Positions 52,915 to 60,861 of a DNA stretch of 64,000 bases are shown here, piece by piece. The DNA lies in NCBI RefSeq assembly GCF_900313035.1, contig NZ_OMPS01000049.1, positions 1 to 64,000 of the forward strand, in the 5' to 3' direction. Position 1 is the first letter of the stretch. Each line of letters opens with the position of its first letter. The notes under the pieces are model-generated. The model was not told the DNA's origin, did not search any database, and saw only the letters and a program-made list of their open reading frames with translations. Made by a program: the position numbers and the translations under genes. Source of the DNA: Ruegeria sp. EL01. GTDB taxonomy: Bacteria; Pseudomonadota; Alphaproteobacteria; Rhodobacterales; Rhodobacteraceae.

Positions 52915-53846
52915 ACCGCCTCCTGCCCCGCTGGTGCGCGCCCTGCCCGCCACCCCAGCAGTGTCCCGGCGGTCGCGATCAGTGCGATGCCGGCGATCTG
53001 CAGTGGACCGATGGTTTGCCCCAACGCGACCCAGGCAAAAAGCGGGCCGAAGATCATTACCGAATACTCAAAAACGGCCACATAAGACGGCTCACCAACC
53101 TGATAGGATTTGATCAGCATGAATACAGCGATGGTCGATCCGCAAGCTTGGATCAGGATCCATGGCACCGCAGGTCGAATATCCCAAACCCAGCCCCGGA
53201 AAACAAATCCGTCCGGTCCCTCCGGCGACGCGATGGGGAACACCGACAAAACCGCGACTCCGATCGCGCCCGCCAGGCCCAGCGTGATGACCATACCGGC
53301 CAACAGCGCCACGGTACTTTCATCCGAACAATGGCTGCGGGTGACAATCGAACTGAGCGCGTAAAACAGCCCTCCGGCAACGGGCAAAAGTGTCTTGGTA
53401 TCGAATTCGCCCGGGTTCGGCTGCAGCACGCACAAGATGCCGACAAAGCCGATCAACACCGCCGTTATGCGCCAGGGGCCGATGGTTTGTTTGAGCCCCA
53501 GGGATGAGATCAACAGCACAAAAATCGGCGATGTAAACAACCCTGCCAAAGCCTGCGCAATCGGCATCATCGCCAGTGAAGCAAAGTAAAACAGCATCGC
53601 CATCGTGATCAGAACGCTTCGTAAAATGACAGGACCCAAGCGTTTAGGTCGTAATCCTCCCAACCCCAGAAGCGACAGACCTGCGATAAGCGGCAGCATC
53701 AGCAAGGCCCGACTCAGGTGGAACTGCCACAGGCCGATTGTGTCAGCCAGCAAGATCACTACGTTGTCGATCACTCCGATGATCGCCATCGCGCTGACCA
53801 TAAGGATCGACGCTAGTATCGGAGACGTTGATTTGTCTGACTGCAT
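52911..53846 (-). CDS. EamA/DMT-superfamily transporter
   Basis: The 311-residue protein has about ten hydrophobic helices in two EamA repeats (first repeat ends near LIGFVGILCVLQPNPG). Such proteins export metabolites or amino acids; the substrate is unknown. It overlaps the sulfotransferase gene and forms a two-gene operon. The divergent gap to 54001 has 154 bases and should hold both promoters. Confidence 0.9.
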   Translation of the reverse strand: MQSDKSTSPILASILMVSAMAIIGVIDNVVILLADTIGLWQFHLSRALLMLPLIAGLSLLGLGGLRPKRLGPVILRSVLITMAMLFYFASLAMMPIAQALAGLFTSPIFVLLISSLGLKQTIGPWRITAVLIGFVGILCVLQPNPGEFDTKTLLPVAGGLFYALSSIVTRSHCSDESTVALLAGMVITLGLAGAIGVAVLSVFPIASPEGPDGFVFRGWVWDIRPAVPWILIQACGSTIAVFMLIKSYQVGEPSYVAVFEYSVMIFGPLFAWVALGQTIGPLQIAGIALIATAGTLLGWRAGRAPAGQEAV

Positions 53847-54000
53847 TTTGCGCCTTTACCCAGATTCAAAGGTCGGCGGCCCCGAACCTCTGCGCGTTGA
53901 CGTATCCAGCACAATTCCGAAAGCTGACGCAACAGGTTTGCGCCATGTGATTTCACCATGCTAAGCTGCGGCAAAACAATAATGAGCAGACCTCACCCCG

Positions 54001-55014
54001 ATGACAGCCCTGAAACAGTACCAGCGGATCGAAGCCACCGGTCTGTGGCGCCCCTCGCCCGATGAGCAGCGGCGCGAGGTTGTCGTGTCGATTGGTGAAG
54101 CTACGCTTACGATTTCGGATTTCAATGACAAGGCGCTGACCCATTGGTCATTGGCCGCGCTCGAGCGGCAAAACCCCGGGGGTTTTCCGGCGATTTTCAA
54201 TCCTGATGGCGATCCAGATGAAACATTGGAACTAGCCGAGTCTGAGACAACGATGCTTGAGGCGATCGACCGTCTTCAGCGTGCCATTGACCGGTCGCGC
54301 CCGCATCCGGGGCGTCTGCGGTGGTTAAGTGTCGGCGGTGTCGTCGTTGCGGTACTGGCTGTGCTGCTGTTGTGGTTGCCAGCCGCCTTGCAAAGCCATG
54401 TGGTGTCTGTCGTCCCCGAGGTCAAACGGCAAGAGATCGGTGATACAGTTCTGCATCGGATTGAGCGCGTTTCGGGTCAAGCATGTGCCTCTCGGGATGC
54501 GCAAGCCTCGCTGGATCGGCTGGCCCGACGTACCGGCGTACGCCAGATCATTATCCTGCCCGCAGGCGTAAAAGACAGCCTGAGCCTTCCCGGCGGCACT
54601 GTCCTGCTAAGCCGTTCGCTGGTCGAGGATCACGAAGACCCCGCCGTTGCTGCGGGGTATGTCATCGCAGAACGCGCAAGATCCGAGGACCGGGATCCAT
54701 TGGAAGACTTACTGGACAGAACCGGACCGACGACGGCCTTTCGATTGCTGACAACCGGTCGTCTGACGGCGGATATTGTGGACTCGTATACCGAACAGGT
54801 TCTGTCGCAGCCCCGTCCCGCAGTTGGCGAAGAGGACCTGTTGGCCGTCTTTGCACAGGCAGCACTTCCTTCAACCCCATACGCCTATGCGCGTGACATC
54901 ACCGGCGAAACCGTGCTTGGCCTGATCGAGGCCGACCCGATGGCTGGACGAGCTCTGGAGCAGGTGCTGCCAGACCGTGATTGGGTCCAGCTGCAAAACA
55001 TCTGCGGCGAGTAG
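54001..55014 (+). CDS. Membrane protein resembling an M48 peptidase without its zinc motif
   Basis: The 337-residue protein has a cytoplasmic N-terminal part (about residues 1-100), one or two membrane segments near residues 103-125 (VGGVVVAVLAVLLLWLPAAL), and a periplasmic domain. Within it, SLSLPGGTVLLSRSLVED and AAGYVIAERARSE (about residues 195-225) align with the M48 pattern in which LPGG...GLL is followed by AHEIAH. Here the HExxH zinc motif is replaced by AERAR, so the protein should be inactive as a peptidase. This family call is my own alignment by eye. It is convergent with the upp operon, six bases away. Confidence 0.65.
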   Translation: MTALKQYQRIEATGLWRPSPDEQRREVVVSIGEATLTISDFNDKALTHWSLAALERQNPGGFPAIFNPDGDPDETLELAESETTMLEAIDRLQRAIDRSRPHPGRLRWLSVGGVVVAVLAVLLLWLPAALQSHVVSVVPEVKRQEIGDTVLHRIERVSGQACASRDAQASLDRLARRTGVRQIIILPAGVKDSLSLPGGTVLLSRSLVEDHEDPAVAAGYVIAERARSEDRDPLEDLLDRTGPTTAFRLLTTGRLTADIVDSYTEQVLSQPRPAVGEEDLLAVFAQAALPSTPYAYARDITGETVLGLIEADPMAGRALEQVLPDRDWVQLQNICGE

Positions 55015-55020
55015 GCGGGA

Positions 55021-55653
55021 TTACTTTGTGCCGAACATCCGGTCGCCCGCGTCGCCCAAACCCGGCATGATGTACCCTTTGGAATTCAGTTGGCGATCCA
55101 GTGCAGCGGTCACGATATGTACATCTGGATGTGCTTCTTTCATGCGCGCGACGCCTTCCGGGGCGGCTAGCAGACAGAGGAAGCGAATATCCGTGGCACC
55201 GGCCTCTTTCAGCAGATCAATGGCCGCGGCCGAGCTGTTGCCCGTGGCCAGCATCGGATCAACCGCGATTACCAACCGGTCTTTCAGCTCTTCGGGGGCC
55301 TTGAAGTAGTACTGGACCGGTTTCAGCGTCTCTTCATCGCGATAAAGCCCGACAAACCCGACGCGTGCTGATGGGATCAGTTCCAGCACCCCGTCCAACA
55401 TCCCGTTTCCGGCCCGCAGGATGGACACCAGCGCCAATTTTTTGCCCGCCAGAATGGGGGCATCCATCTCCTCCATCGGGGTTTCGATGTGGCGAGTGGT
55501 CAATTTCAGCTCACGCGTGACCTCATAGGCCAGCAACAAGGTGATCTCGCGCAGCAACTGCCGGAACACGGCGGTCGAGGTGCCTTTGTCCCGCATGAGC
55601 GTCAGTTTGTGCTGCACCAGCGGGTGATCAACGACGGTCAGATGTTCGCTCAT
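55021..55653 (-). CDS. upp: Uracil phosphoribosyltransferase
   Basis: The 210-residue protein contains SILRAGNGMLDG and the PRPP-binding loop VDPMLATGNSSAAAI (about residues 130-144), with the C-terminal uracil site GYIMPGLGDAGDRMFGT. It converts uracil and PRPP to UMP. It is the last gene of the salvage operon, coupled to add by overlap. Confidence 0.96.
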   Translation of the reverse strand: MSEHLTVVDHPLVQHKLTLMRDKGTSTAVFRQLLREITLLLAYEVTRELKLTTRHIETPMEEMDAPILAGKKLALVSILRAGNGMLDGVLELIPSARVGFVGLYRDEETLKPVQYYFKAPEELKDRLVIAVDPMLATGNSSAAAIDLLKEAGATDIRFLCLLAAPEGVARMKEAHPDVHIVTAALDRQLNSKGYIMPGLGDAGDRMFGTK

Positions 55654-56636
55654 GTTGTCTCCAGTCTTTTCTTGACCCGCGCACGCGTGTCTTCATCGCA
55701 AAAGGCCGCGTTCAGGGCGGTTTCGTTCAAGGCGGCAAAATCCTCGGCCTCCCAGCCGAAGGCTGCACTCAGCATCTCATATTCGCGCTGCATGGTCGTG
55801 TGAAAAAACGGCGGGTCATCGGTTGAGACCGTGACGTTGACCCCGGCATCACGCAGCCGCGCAATCGGATGGGCCTCGATATTGGGAAACAGACCCAAAA
55901 CCAAATTGGAACCCGGGCATACTTCTAGCGTGATACCCCGGTCGGCCAGTTCGCGGACAAGGTCAGGGTCCTCGATGGCCCGCACACCATGACCAACCCG
56001 CTCGACATTCAGATCACGAACGGCATCGCGAACACTTTCCGGGCCACCAAACTCACCTGCATGGGTGGTCAGCTGCAAACCCGCCTCGCGCGCGCATTCA
56101 AAGGCCCATTTGAAATCACCTTGGGCACCAATGGATTCGTTGCCGCCCATGCCAAATCCGGTGATCCAGTTGCCGGCAGTTTCGGCGGCACAATGGGCGC
56201 TGCGCTTGGCCTGTTCAGAACCGAAGTGGCGAACACAAGTGACGACGCCACGCAGAGTAATGCCGAACTTATCCTCTGCCTCGTCAGCTGCGTCCTGAAT
56301 TGCGCTCAGATAGTCCTGCCAAGCGTTCAGATCACCGCCGCCGCAAAAATCTGGGCTGAGGAAGGTTTCAGAATAAACCACGCCGTTCGCAGCGCTTTCT
56401 TCCAGAATGGCCAGCGTCAGACGGCGAAAGTCTTCGGGCGTTTTTAGGACTTCACAGGCGGCTTCGTAAACGCTGAGGAAATGCGCGAAATCACGGAAGT
56501 CATATGACCCGTCCGGTTTGAATATGCCACTCAGATCAATACGCTTTTCATGCGCCAACTGACGGATGAAAGCCGGAGGGGCGGCCCCTTCGTGATGCAG
56601 ATGCAGTTCGATTTTGGATAGGTCAGCGACGGTCAT
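55650..56636 (-). CDS. add: Adenosine deaminase
   Basis: The 328-residue TIM-barrel enzyme has KIELHLHHEGA (zinc-binding HxH, with H in place of the more usual leucine before EG), TTHAGEFGGPESV, RVGHGVRAIED and the STDDP metal-site aspartate near residue 275. It deaminates adenosine or deoxyadenosine to inosine. It lies between upp and deoB and overlaps both neighbours. Confidence 0.92.
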   Translation of the reverse strand: MTVADLSKIELHLHHEGAAPPAFIRQLAHEKRIDLSGIFKPDGSYDFRDFAHFLSVYEAACEVLKTPEDFRRLTLAILEESAANGVVYSETFLSPDFCGGGDLNAWQDYLSAIQDAADEAEDKFGITLRGVVTCVRHFGSEQAKRSAHCAAETAGNWITGFGMGGNESIGAQGDFKWAFECAREAGLQLTTHAGEFGGPESVRDAVRDLNVERVGHGVRAIEDPDLVRELADRGITLEVCPGSNLVLGLFPNIEAHPIARLRDAGVNVTVSTDDPPFFHTTMQREYEMLSAAFGWEAEDFAALNETALNAAFCDEDTRARVKKRLETT

Positions 56637-57844
56637 AGAAAGGTCCTTCCCGGCCCTTGCGCCGGAATGTTCAGATGATGGGCGATGCTGGTGGCGACAT
56701 CGGCGAAGTTGACCTGTCCGATCTGGCCGGTCCCGCGCCCTGCGATCAAAACCGGCACTTGTTCACGCGTATGATCAGTGCCGATCCAGCTTGGATCATT
56801 GCCGTGATCAGCCGTCAGCAGCAGCAGGTCGCCCGGGCGCAGTTTTTGCACGATCACACCAATTTCCCTGTCAAACCATTCCAACGCACAAGCATAGCCG
56901 CTGATGTCCCGGCGGTGGCCATAAAGGCTGTCAAACTCGACAAAATTGGCAAAGGTCAGGCTGCCGTCTTCGGCCTCGTCCACGAGGGTGGATAGGTGCT
57001 GCATCAGTTCAGCGTCCGATCCCTTGTGCAACGTATCGATCCCCTGCATCGAGAAAATATCACCGATTTTGCCCACCGCATGAACCCGACGACCAGCATC
57101 CTGTACCCAGTTGGTCAAGACCGGTGCGGGCGGCAGGATCGCGAAATCCTTGCGGTTGGTGGTGCGGGTAAAGCCTGTCTCGGGCGATCCTACAAACGGG
57201 CGGGCAATCACCCGTCCCACTTTCATGTCATGCAGGCGCGGCGCAATCGCCCGGCACAGGTTCAGCAACCGGTCGAGGCCAAAGCTTTCCTCATGCGCCG
57301 CGATCTGAAAGACGCTGTCGGCAGAGGTATAGCAGATTGGCCAGCCCGAGCGCATGTGTTCGGCCCCCAGCTTGTTGATGATTGCTGTGCCTGAGGCATG
57401 ACAATCCCCCAGAATGCCATCGGTTCCGGCAGCTTCGGCTGCGACCTGGCTTAGATCAGATGGAAAGGCCGGTATGGTGTCGGGAAAGTAATGCCAATCC
57501 CACGGAACGGGGACCCCGGCCAATTCCCAATGGCCGGAAGGCGTGTCCTTACCGGACGAATGTTCACGTGCGCAGCCCCACTTGCCCGTCGGGTCGGCAT
57601 CCATTCCCGGCCTTGCATCCCCTGACGCAAGCCGCGCGGCGGCCCCTAACCCCAACGCATCCAGATTTGGTACGTGCAACGGACCTGACCGCCCCTCCTC
57701 AGCCCGCCCTTCAACGCAGGCCTGCGCGATATGCGCCAGTGTATTGGCCCCGGTATCTGGGGTTTCTCCGTTGAAGAACTGGTCTGCGTCCGGCGCGCCA
57801 CCGATGCCAACCGAATCCATGACCACCAGAAAAGCGCGGCTCAT
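56633..57844 (-). CDS. deoB: Phosphopentomutase
   Basis: The 403-residue alkaline-phosphatase-superfamily enzyme begins RAFLVVMDSVGIGGAPDAD and has the C-terminal metal site LLTADHGNDPSWIGTDHTRE. It interconverts ribose-1-phosphate (or deoxyribose-1-phosphate) and the 5-phosphate, linking nucleoside cleavage to central metabolism. It overlaps add and deoA by four bases each. Confidence 0.96.
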   Translation of the reverse strand: MSRAFLVVMDSVGIGGAPDADQFFNGETPDTGANTLAHIAQACVEGRAEEGRSGPLHVPNLDALGLGAAARLASGDARPGMDADPTGKWGCAREHSSGKDTPSGHWELAGVPVPWDWHYFPDTIPAFPSDLSQVAAEAAGTDGILGDCHASGTAIINKLGAEHMRSGWPICYTSADSVFQIAAHEESFGLDRLLNLCRAIAPRLHDMKVGRVIARPFVGSPETGFTRTTNRKDFAILPPAPVLTNWVQDAGRRVHAVGKIGDIFSMQGIDTLHKGSDAELMQHLSTLVDEAEDGSLTFANFVEFDSLYGHRRDISGYACALEWFDREIGVIVQKLRPGDLLLLTADHGNDPSWIGTDHTREQVPVLIAGRGTGQIGQVNFADVATSIAHHLNIPAQGPGRTFL

Positions 57845-59148
57845 GCGGTGATCCTTTCATGGACGAGGTCCGGGACGGCAATGGGCCTGTCCTCGATTAC
57901 AACCGCAGCAGAAATGGTTGCCGCTGCGCGATGCGCGGCGTCCTCACGCGCCGCGTGGACAAACGCAAGCGGCTCGCCTTTGGCAACCCGATCTCCTAGC
58001 CGAAGGAGTTGCGATACGCCAACGGCCGGATCGATCTGATCGCTTTCCACCTGACGCCCTCCGCCCAGTGCTACAACAGCAAGGCCCAGCGCCTCGCCAT
58101 TTATGGCGGTGACATATCCATCCTTGGGTGCGGGCACTTCTTGAATAACGTCGGCCTCGGGCAGGAACCGCGCCCATGTGTCGACGAACTGCACCGGGCC
58201 GCCCACTGCAGCCATCATGCGACCAAACCGGTCCGCGGCGCGACCATCAGAGATGATCTCGGTGATTTTCGCACAGCCCTGATCCACGGTGTCACACATC
58301 CCGGCATCAGACAGCAGCACACCACCCAGTTCAGCCGATATCTCGGCCAATGGGGAACACGCCGCCCCCGTAAGCGCCTTCATCACTTCAGCCACTTCCA
58401 ACGCATTGCCCAAGGCCGGGGCCAACGGCTGGTTCATATCGGTAATCACCGCCGAGGTTCGACACCCTGCAGTGTTCGCAGTTTCGGTCAGTGCTCGGGC
58501 CAGTTGGAGCGCGTCTTCAATGGTTTTCATAAACGCGCCGCTACCGACTTTGACGTCTAGCACCAGCGCATCTGGGCTGACGGCAAGTTTCTTCGACAGG
58601 ATCGAGGCTGTGATTAGATCCAGACTTTCGACCGTCGCCGTCACATCCCGTACCGCATATAGCCGCTTGTCCGCCGGAGCGATTTGACCTGTTGCACCGA
58701 CGATGGCTGCACCGGTGTCACGCAGTATTTGCTCCAAACGATCCTGACTGATCTGAGTGCTTACGCCCGGTATGGCCTCAAGCTTGTCCAAGGTTCCGCC
58801 GGTGTGCCCCAACCCGCGGCCCGAAATCATCGGAATATATGCACCGCATTCTGCCAAAGCCGGTGCCAGCACCAAACTGACACAATCCCCGACGCCGCCA
58901 GTCGAGTGCTTATCAATGACCGGGCCGTCCACATCCCAGCTAAGCACCTCACCACTGTCGCGCATGGCCACAGTCAGATCGGCCCTGCCCTGCGCGCCCA
59001 GACCGCCCATGCAAACGGCCATCGCAAAAGCACCGGCCTGCGCATCGCTGACACCGCCATCGGCCAAACCTTGTGCGAACCAGATCAGCTCTTCACGCGT
59101 CGGCACTTCGGATTGGCGCAGCTTTGCAATGATCGAGCGGGCGTCCAT
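57841..59148 (-). CDS. deoA: Thymidine phosphorylase
   Basis: From ATG 59148 the protein has 435 residues with the signature KHSTGGVGD (about residues 84-92), SGRGLGHTGGTLDKLE and VKVGSGAFM. It cleaves thymidine or deoxyuridine to base and deoxyribose-1-phosphate. A longer frame to 59235 would overlap cdd and is not needed. The gene starts four bases after the cdd stop. Confidence 0.95.
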   Translation of the reverse strand: MDARSIIAKLRQSEVPTREELIWFAQGLADGGVSDAQAGAFAMAVCMGGLGAQGRADLTVAMRDSGEVLSWDVDGPVIDKHSTGGVGDCVSLVLAPALAECGAYIPMISGRGLGHTGGTLDKLEAIPGVSTQISQDRLEQILRDTGAAIVGATGQIAPADKRLYAVRDVTATVESLDLITASILSKKLAVSPDALVLDVKVGSGAFMKTIEDALQLARALTETANTAGCRTSAVITDMNQPLAPALGNALEVAEVMKALTGAACSPLAEISAELGGVLLSDAGMCDTVDQGCAKITEIISDGRAADRFGRMMAAVGGPVQFVDTWARFLPEADVIQEVPAPKDGYVTAINGEALGLAVVALGGGRQVESDQIDPAVGVSQLLRLGDRVAKGEPLAFVHAAREDAAHRAAATISAAVVIEDRPIAVPDLVHERITA

Positions 59149-59152
59149 AGGC

Positions 59153-59545
59153 TCAGGTACCCTCCATATAGGACGCATCAAACGCACCGGGCAGTAGCTG
59201 CCCGATTGTTGTTTCGAGTTCCGTTCCATCAACACTTGCCAACGTCACCTTGACGTCACGCTTGCCGAACTCGGCCAGTTTCTGACGGCACCCACCGCAA
59301 GGCGGTACCGGCTGCGGGCTGGAGGCGACCACATACACTTCGGCCAGTTGCTGTTCACCAGCGGCAACCATCGCAGCAATCGCACCAGCCTCGGCACAAG
59401 TACCTTCAGGGTATGCCACGTTTTCAACATTACAGCCCGAAAAAACCTGACCCGACGTGGCCCGGATCGCCGCACCAACCTTGAAGTTCGAATAAGGCGC
59501 ATAAGCTTTTTCCCGGACGGACAAGGCGGCGTCTTTAAGCGACAT
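59153..59545 (-). CDS. cdd: Cytidine deaminase
   Basis: The 130-residue protein has the zinc-site CAEAGAIAAM (about residues 50-59) and PPCGGCRQKLAEF (about residues 81-93). It deaminates cytidine and deoxycytidine. It is the first gene of the salvage operon cdd-deoA-deoB-add-upp, preceded by GAGGA seven bases from its start. The 87 bases to the next gene hold its promoter and the terminator of the cupin gene. Confidence 0.95.
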   Translation of the reverse strand: MSLKDAALSVREKAYAPYSNFKVGAAIRATSGQVFSGCNVENVAYPEGTCAEAGAIAAMVAAGEQQLAEVYVVASSPQPVPPCGGCRQKLAEFGKRDVKVTLASVDGTELETTIGQLLPGAFDASYMEGT

Positions 59546-59592
59546 GGCGATTCCTCAATTTTTGATCATCTGGTCAGAAACACATATCCTAA

Positions 59593-59626
59593 ATGAAAGC
59601 GCAGGGGGAATTGAAGACCCCCGCGC
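59593..59626 (-). terminator. Intrinsic terminator after the cupin gene
   Basis: On the minus strand GCGCGGGGG (59626-59618) pairs with CCCCC-T-GCGC (59608-59599) with one bulged base, followed by TTTCATTT. It separates the cupin gene from cdd. Confidence 0.75.
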
Positions 59627-59632
59627 GATCAT

Positions 59633-60718
59633 TCATCCCAATTTCGTACCGAAAACCCCCGGCAGGGTGACCTCCAGCAGTTCAACGTCTTGCGATGGAT
59701 CCGCCAGTCGCGTTCGCATGCCGGGCGGAATGACGAAGGCATCCCCCTGCTCCAGCCGATATGGTTCCCGGTCTTCCCCTTCCAGCGTGACTTCGCCAGT
59801 CATGACAAATGTAAAGTGAATATCGGTATCGTGACTGGCCCATTGCGGATCACCCTGCCCCCGGCGCACCACCTGGACACCGGCGACACCTTTTGTGTTT
59901 TCAGCAATCGTCGTGTCGCGACAGATGTAACCCGGCAAGCGGAACGGCCCCCAATCGGCATCTTTGGCTTGATTGTAGACAAATCGTTGGCCGTGCCATT
60001 CCCGATCCGGTCGGACATGCGGGGTGGGCAGTTCCATGTCATGATCAATTTCGGTGACGTGTTCTGCGGGCACGCCGATCTCGATCACTTGCACATTGTC
60101 TGACGCCTCAAGTACCCGATGGCGGATTTCAGGAGGCTGGATAAAGCAATCCCCGGCCGTCAGTCGCATCTTGTCGCCCTGATCCTCGTAAACCACGTCC
60201 ACCCAGCCGTGGATGCAAAAGATCAGTTGAAACCCGACCTTGTGAAAATGCACCATATCCGGCACCGGCCCGCCATCGGGGATGCGAATATGGCTGGCAA
60301 TGATGGACCCGCCCAGTCGGTCTGGCACCAGATCGCGGTAGTGCATTCCCGCACGCCCGATGATCCATGGCGCTTGATCTTTCAACCTACGGACCACAAA
60401 GGAATGAACGGTTTCAGGCATTTCCAGCGGCGGATAGCGCTCCTCAATCTCGATTCTGGTCCCGTTTGGCGCCACTACGCTGCGCTTACCATCCAGGAAG
60501 TTGCCGGGATTCTCAGTGAGGATGCGCAATGTTCCCGGTGCCTCGGGCGCGTCTTTTTCGACCCGCAACCGTAACCCATGCCCCGAAAATACAGCAACAC
60601 TTGGATCGTCAGCAGGATAGATCATGTCCATCCGCATCCCCAACACCTTGGTGTAAAACGGGATGTCATCACGCAGTTCTTTGGTCGGAACACGGAATTC
60701 AGCTATGGTGTCGCTCAT
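59633..60718 (-). CDS. VOC-like domain fused to two cupin domains, unknown dioxygenase-like protein
   Basis: The 361-residue protein has an N-terminal glyoxalase/VOC-like half (FRVPTKELRDDIPFYTKVLGM). Cupin 1 follows with VHFHKVGFQLIFCIHG and AGDCFIQPPEIRH (about residues 156-203), then cupin 2 with HDTDIHFTFVMTGEV and QGDAFVIPPGMR (about residues 296-337). Reaction is unknown; bicupin proteins often bind Fe or Mn and act on aromatic or small acids. It is divergent from maeB, and an 18-base palindrome lies between the two. Confidence 0.8.
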   Translation of the reverse strand: MSDTIAEFRVPTKELRDDIPFYTKVLGMRMDMIYPADDPSVAVFSGHGLRLRVEKDAPEAPGTLRILTENPGNFLDGKRSVVAPNGTRIEIEERYPPLEMPETVHSFVVRRLKDQAPWIIGRAGMHYRDLVPDRLGGSIIASHIRIPDGGPVPDMVHFHKVGFQLIFCIHGWVDVVYEDQGDKMRLTAGDCFIQPPEIRHRVLEASDNVQVIEIGVPAEHVTEIDHDMELPTPHVRPDREWHGQRFVYNQAKDADWGPFRLPGYICRDTTIAENTKGVAGVQVVRRGQGDPQWASHDTDIHFTFVMTGEVTLEGEDREPYRLEQGDAFVIPPGMRTRLADPSQDVELLEVTLPGVFGTKLG

Positions 60719-60820
60719 AATGCTCTCCTTCAGGCGGGACAGTGAATGCGAGCCTTTGGTTTTGCAAGCAACAGCTTATCTGCGGGTCGTTTCAATTCTC
60801 TGTTTCCCTTGGGTCATCAC

Positions 60821-60838
60821 TAGTTTAGCGTTAAACTA
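60821..60838. promoter_or_regulatory. Palindromic operator-like site between the cupin gene and maeB
   Basis: TAGTTTA (60821-60827) and TAAACTA (60832-60838) are perfect inverted arms around GCGT. The site lies 24 bases before the maeB start and about 100 bases from the cupin start. The size and AT-rich arms resemble MarR-type operators, but the regulator is not encoded nearby, so this is an inference. Confidence 0.55.
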
Positions 60839-60861
60839 AATATCCAACAGGAAGTCCCGCC

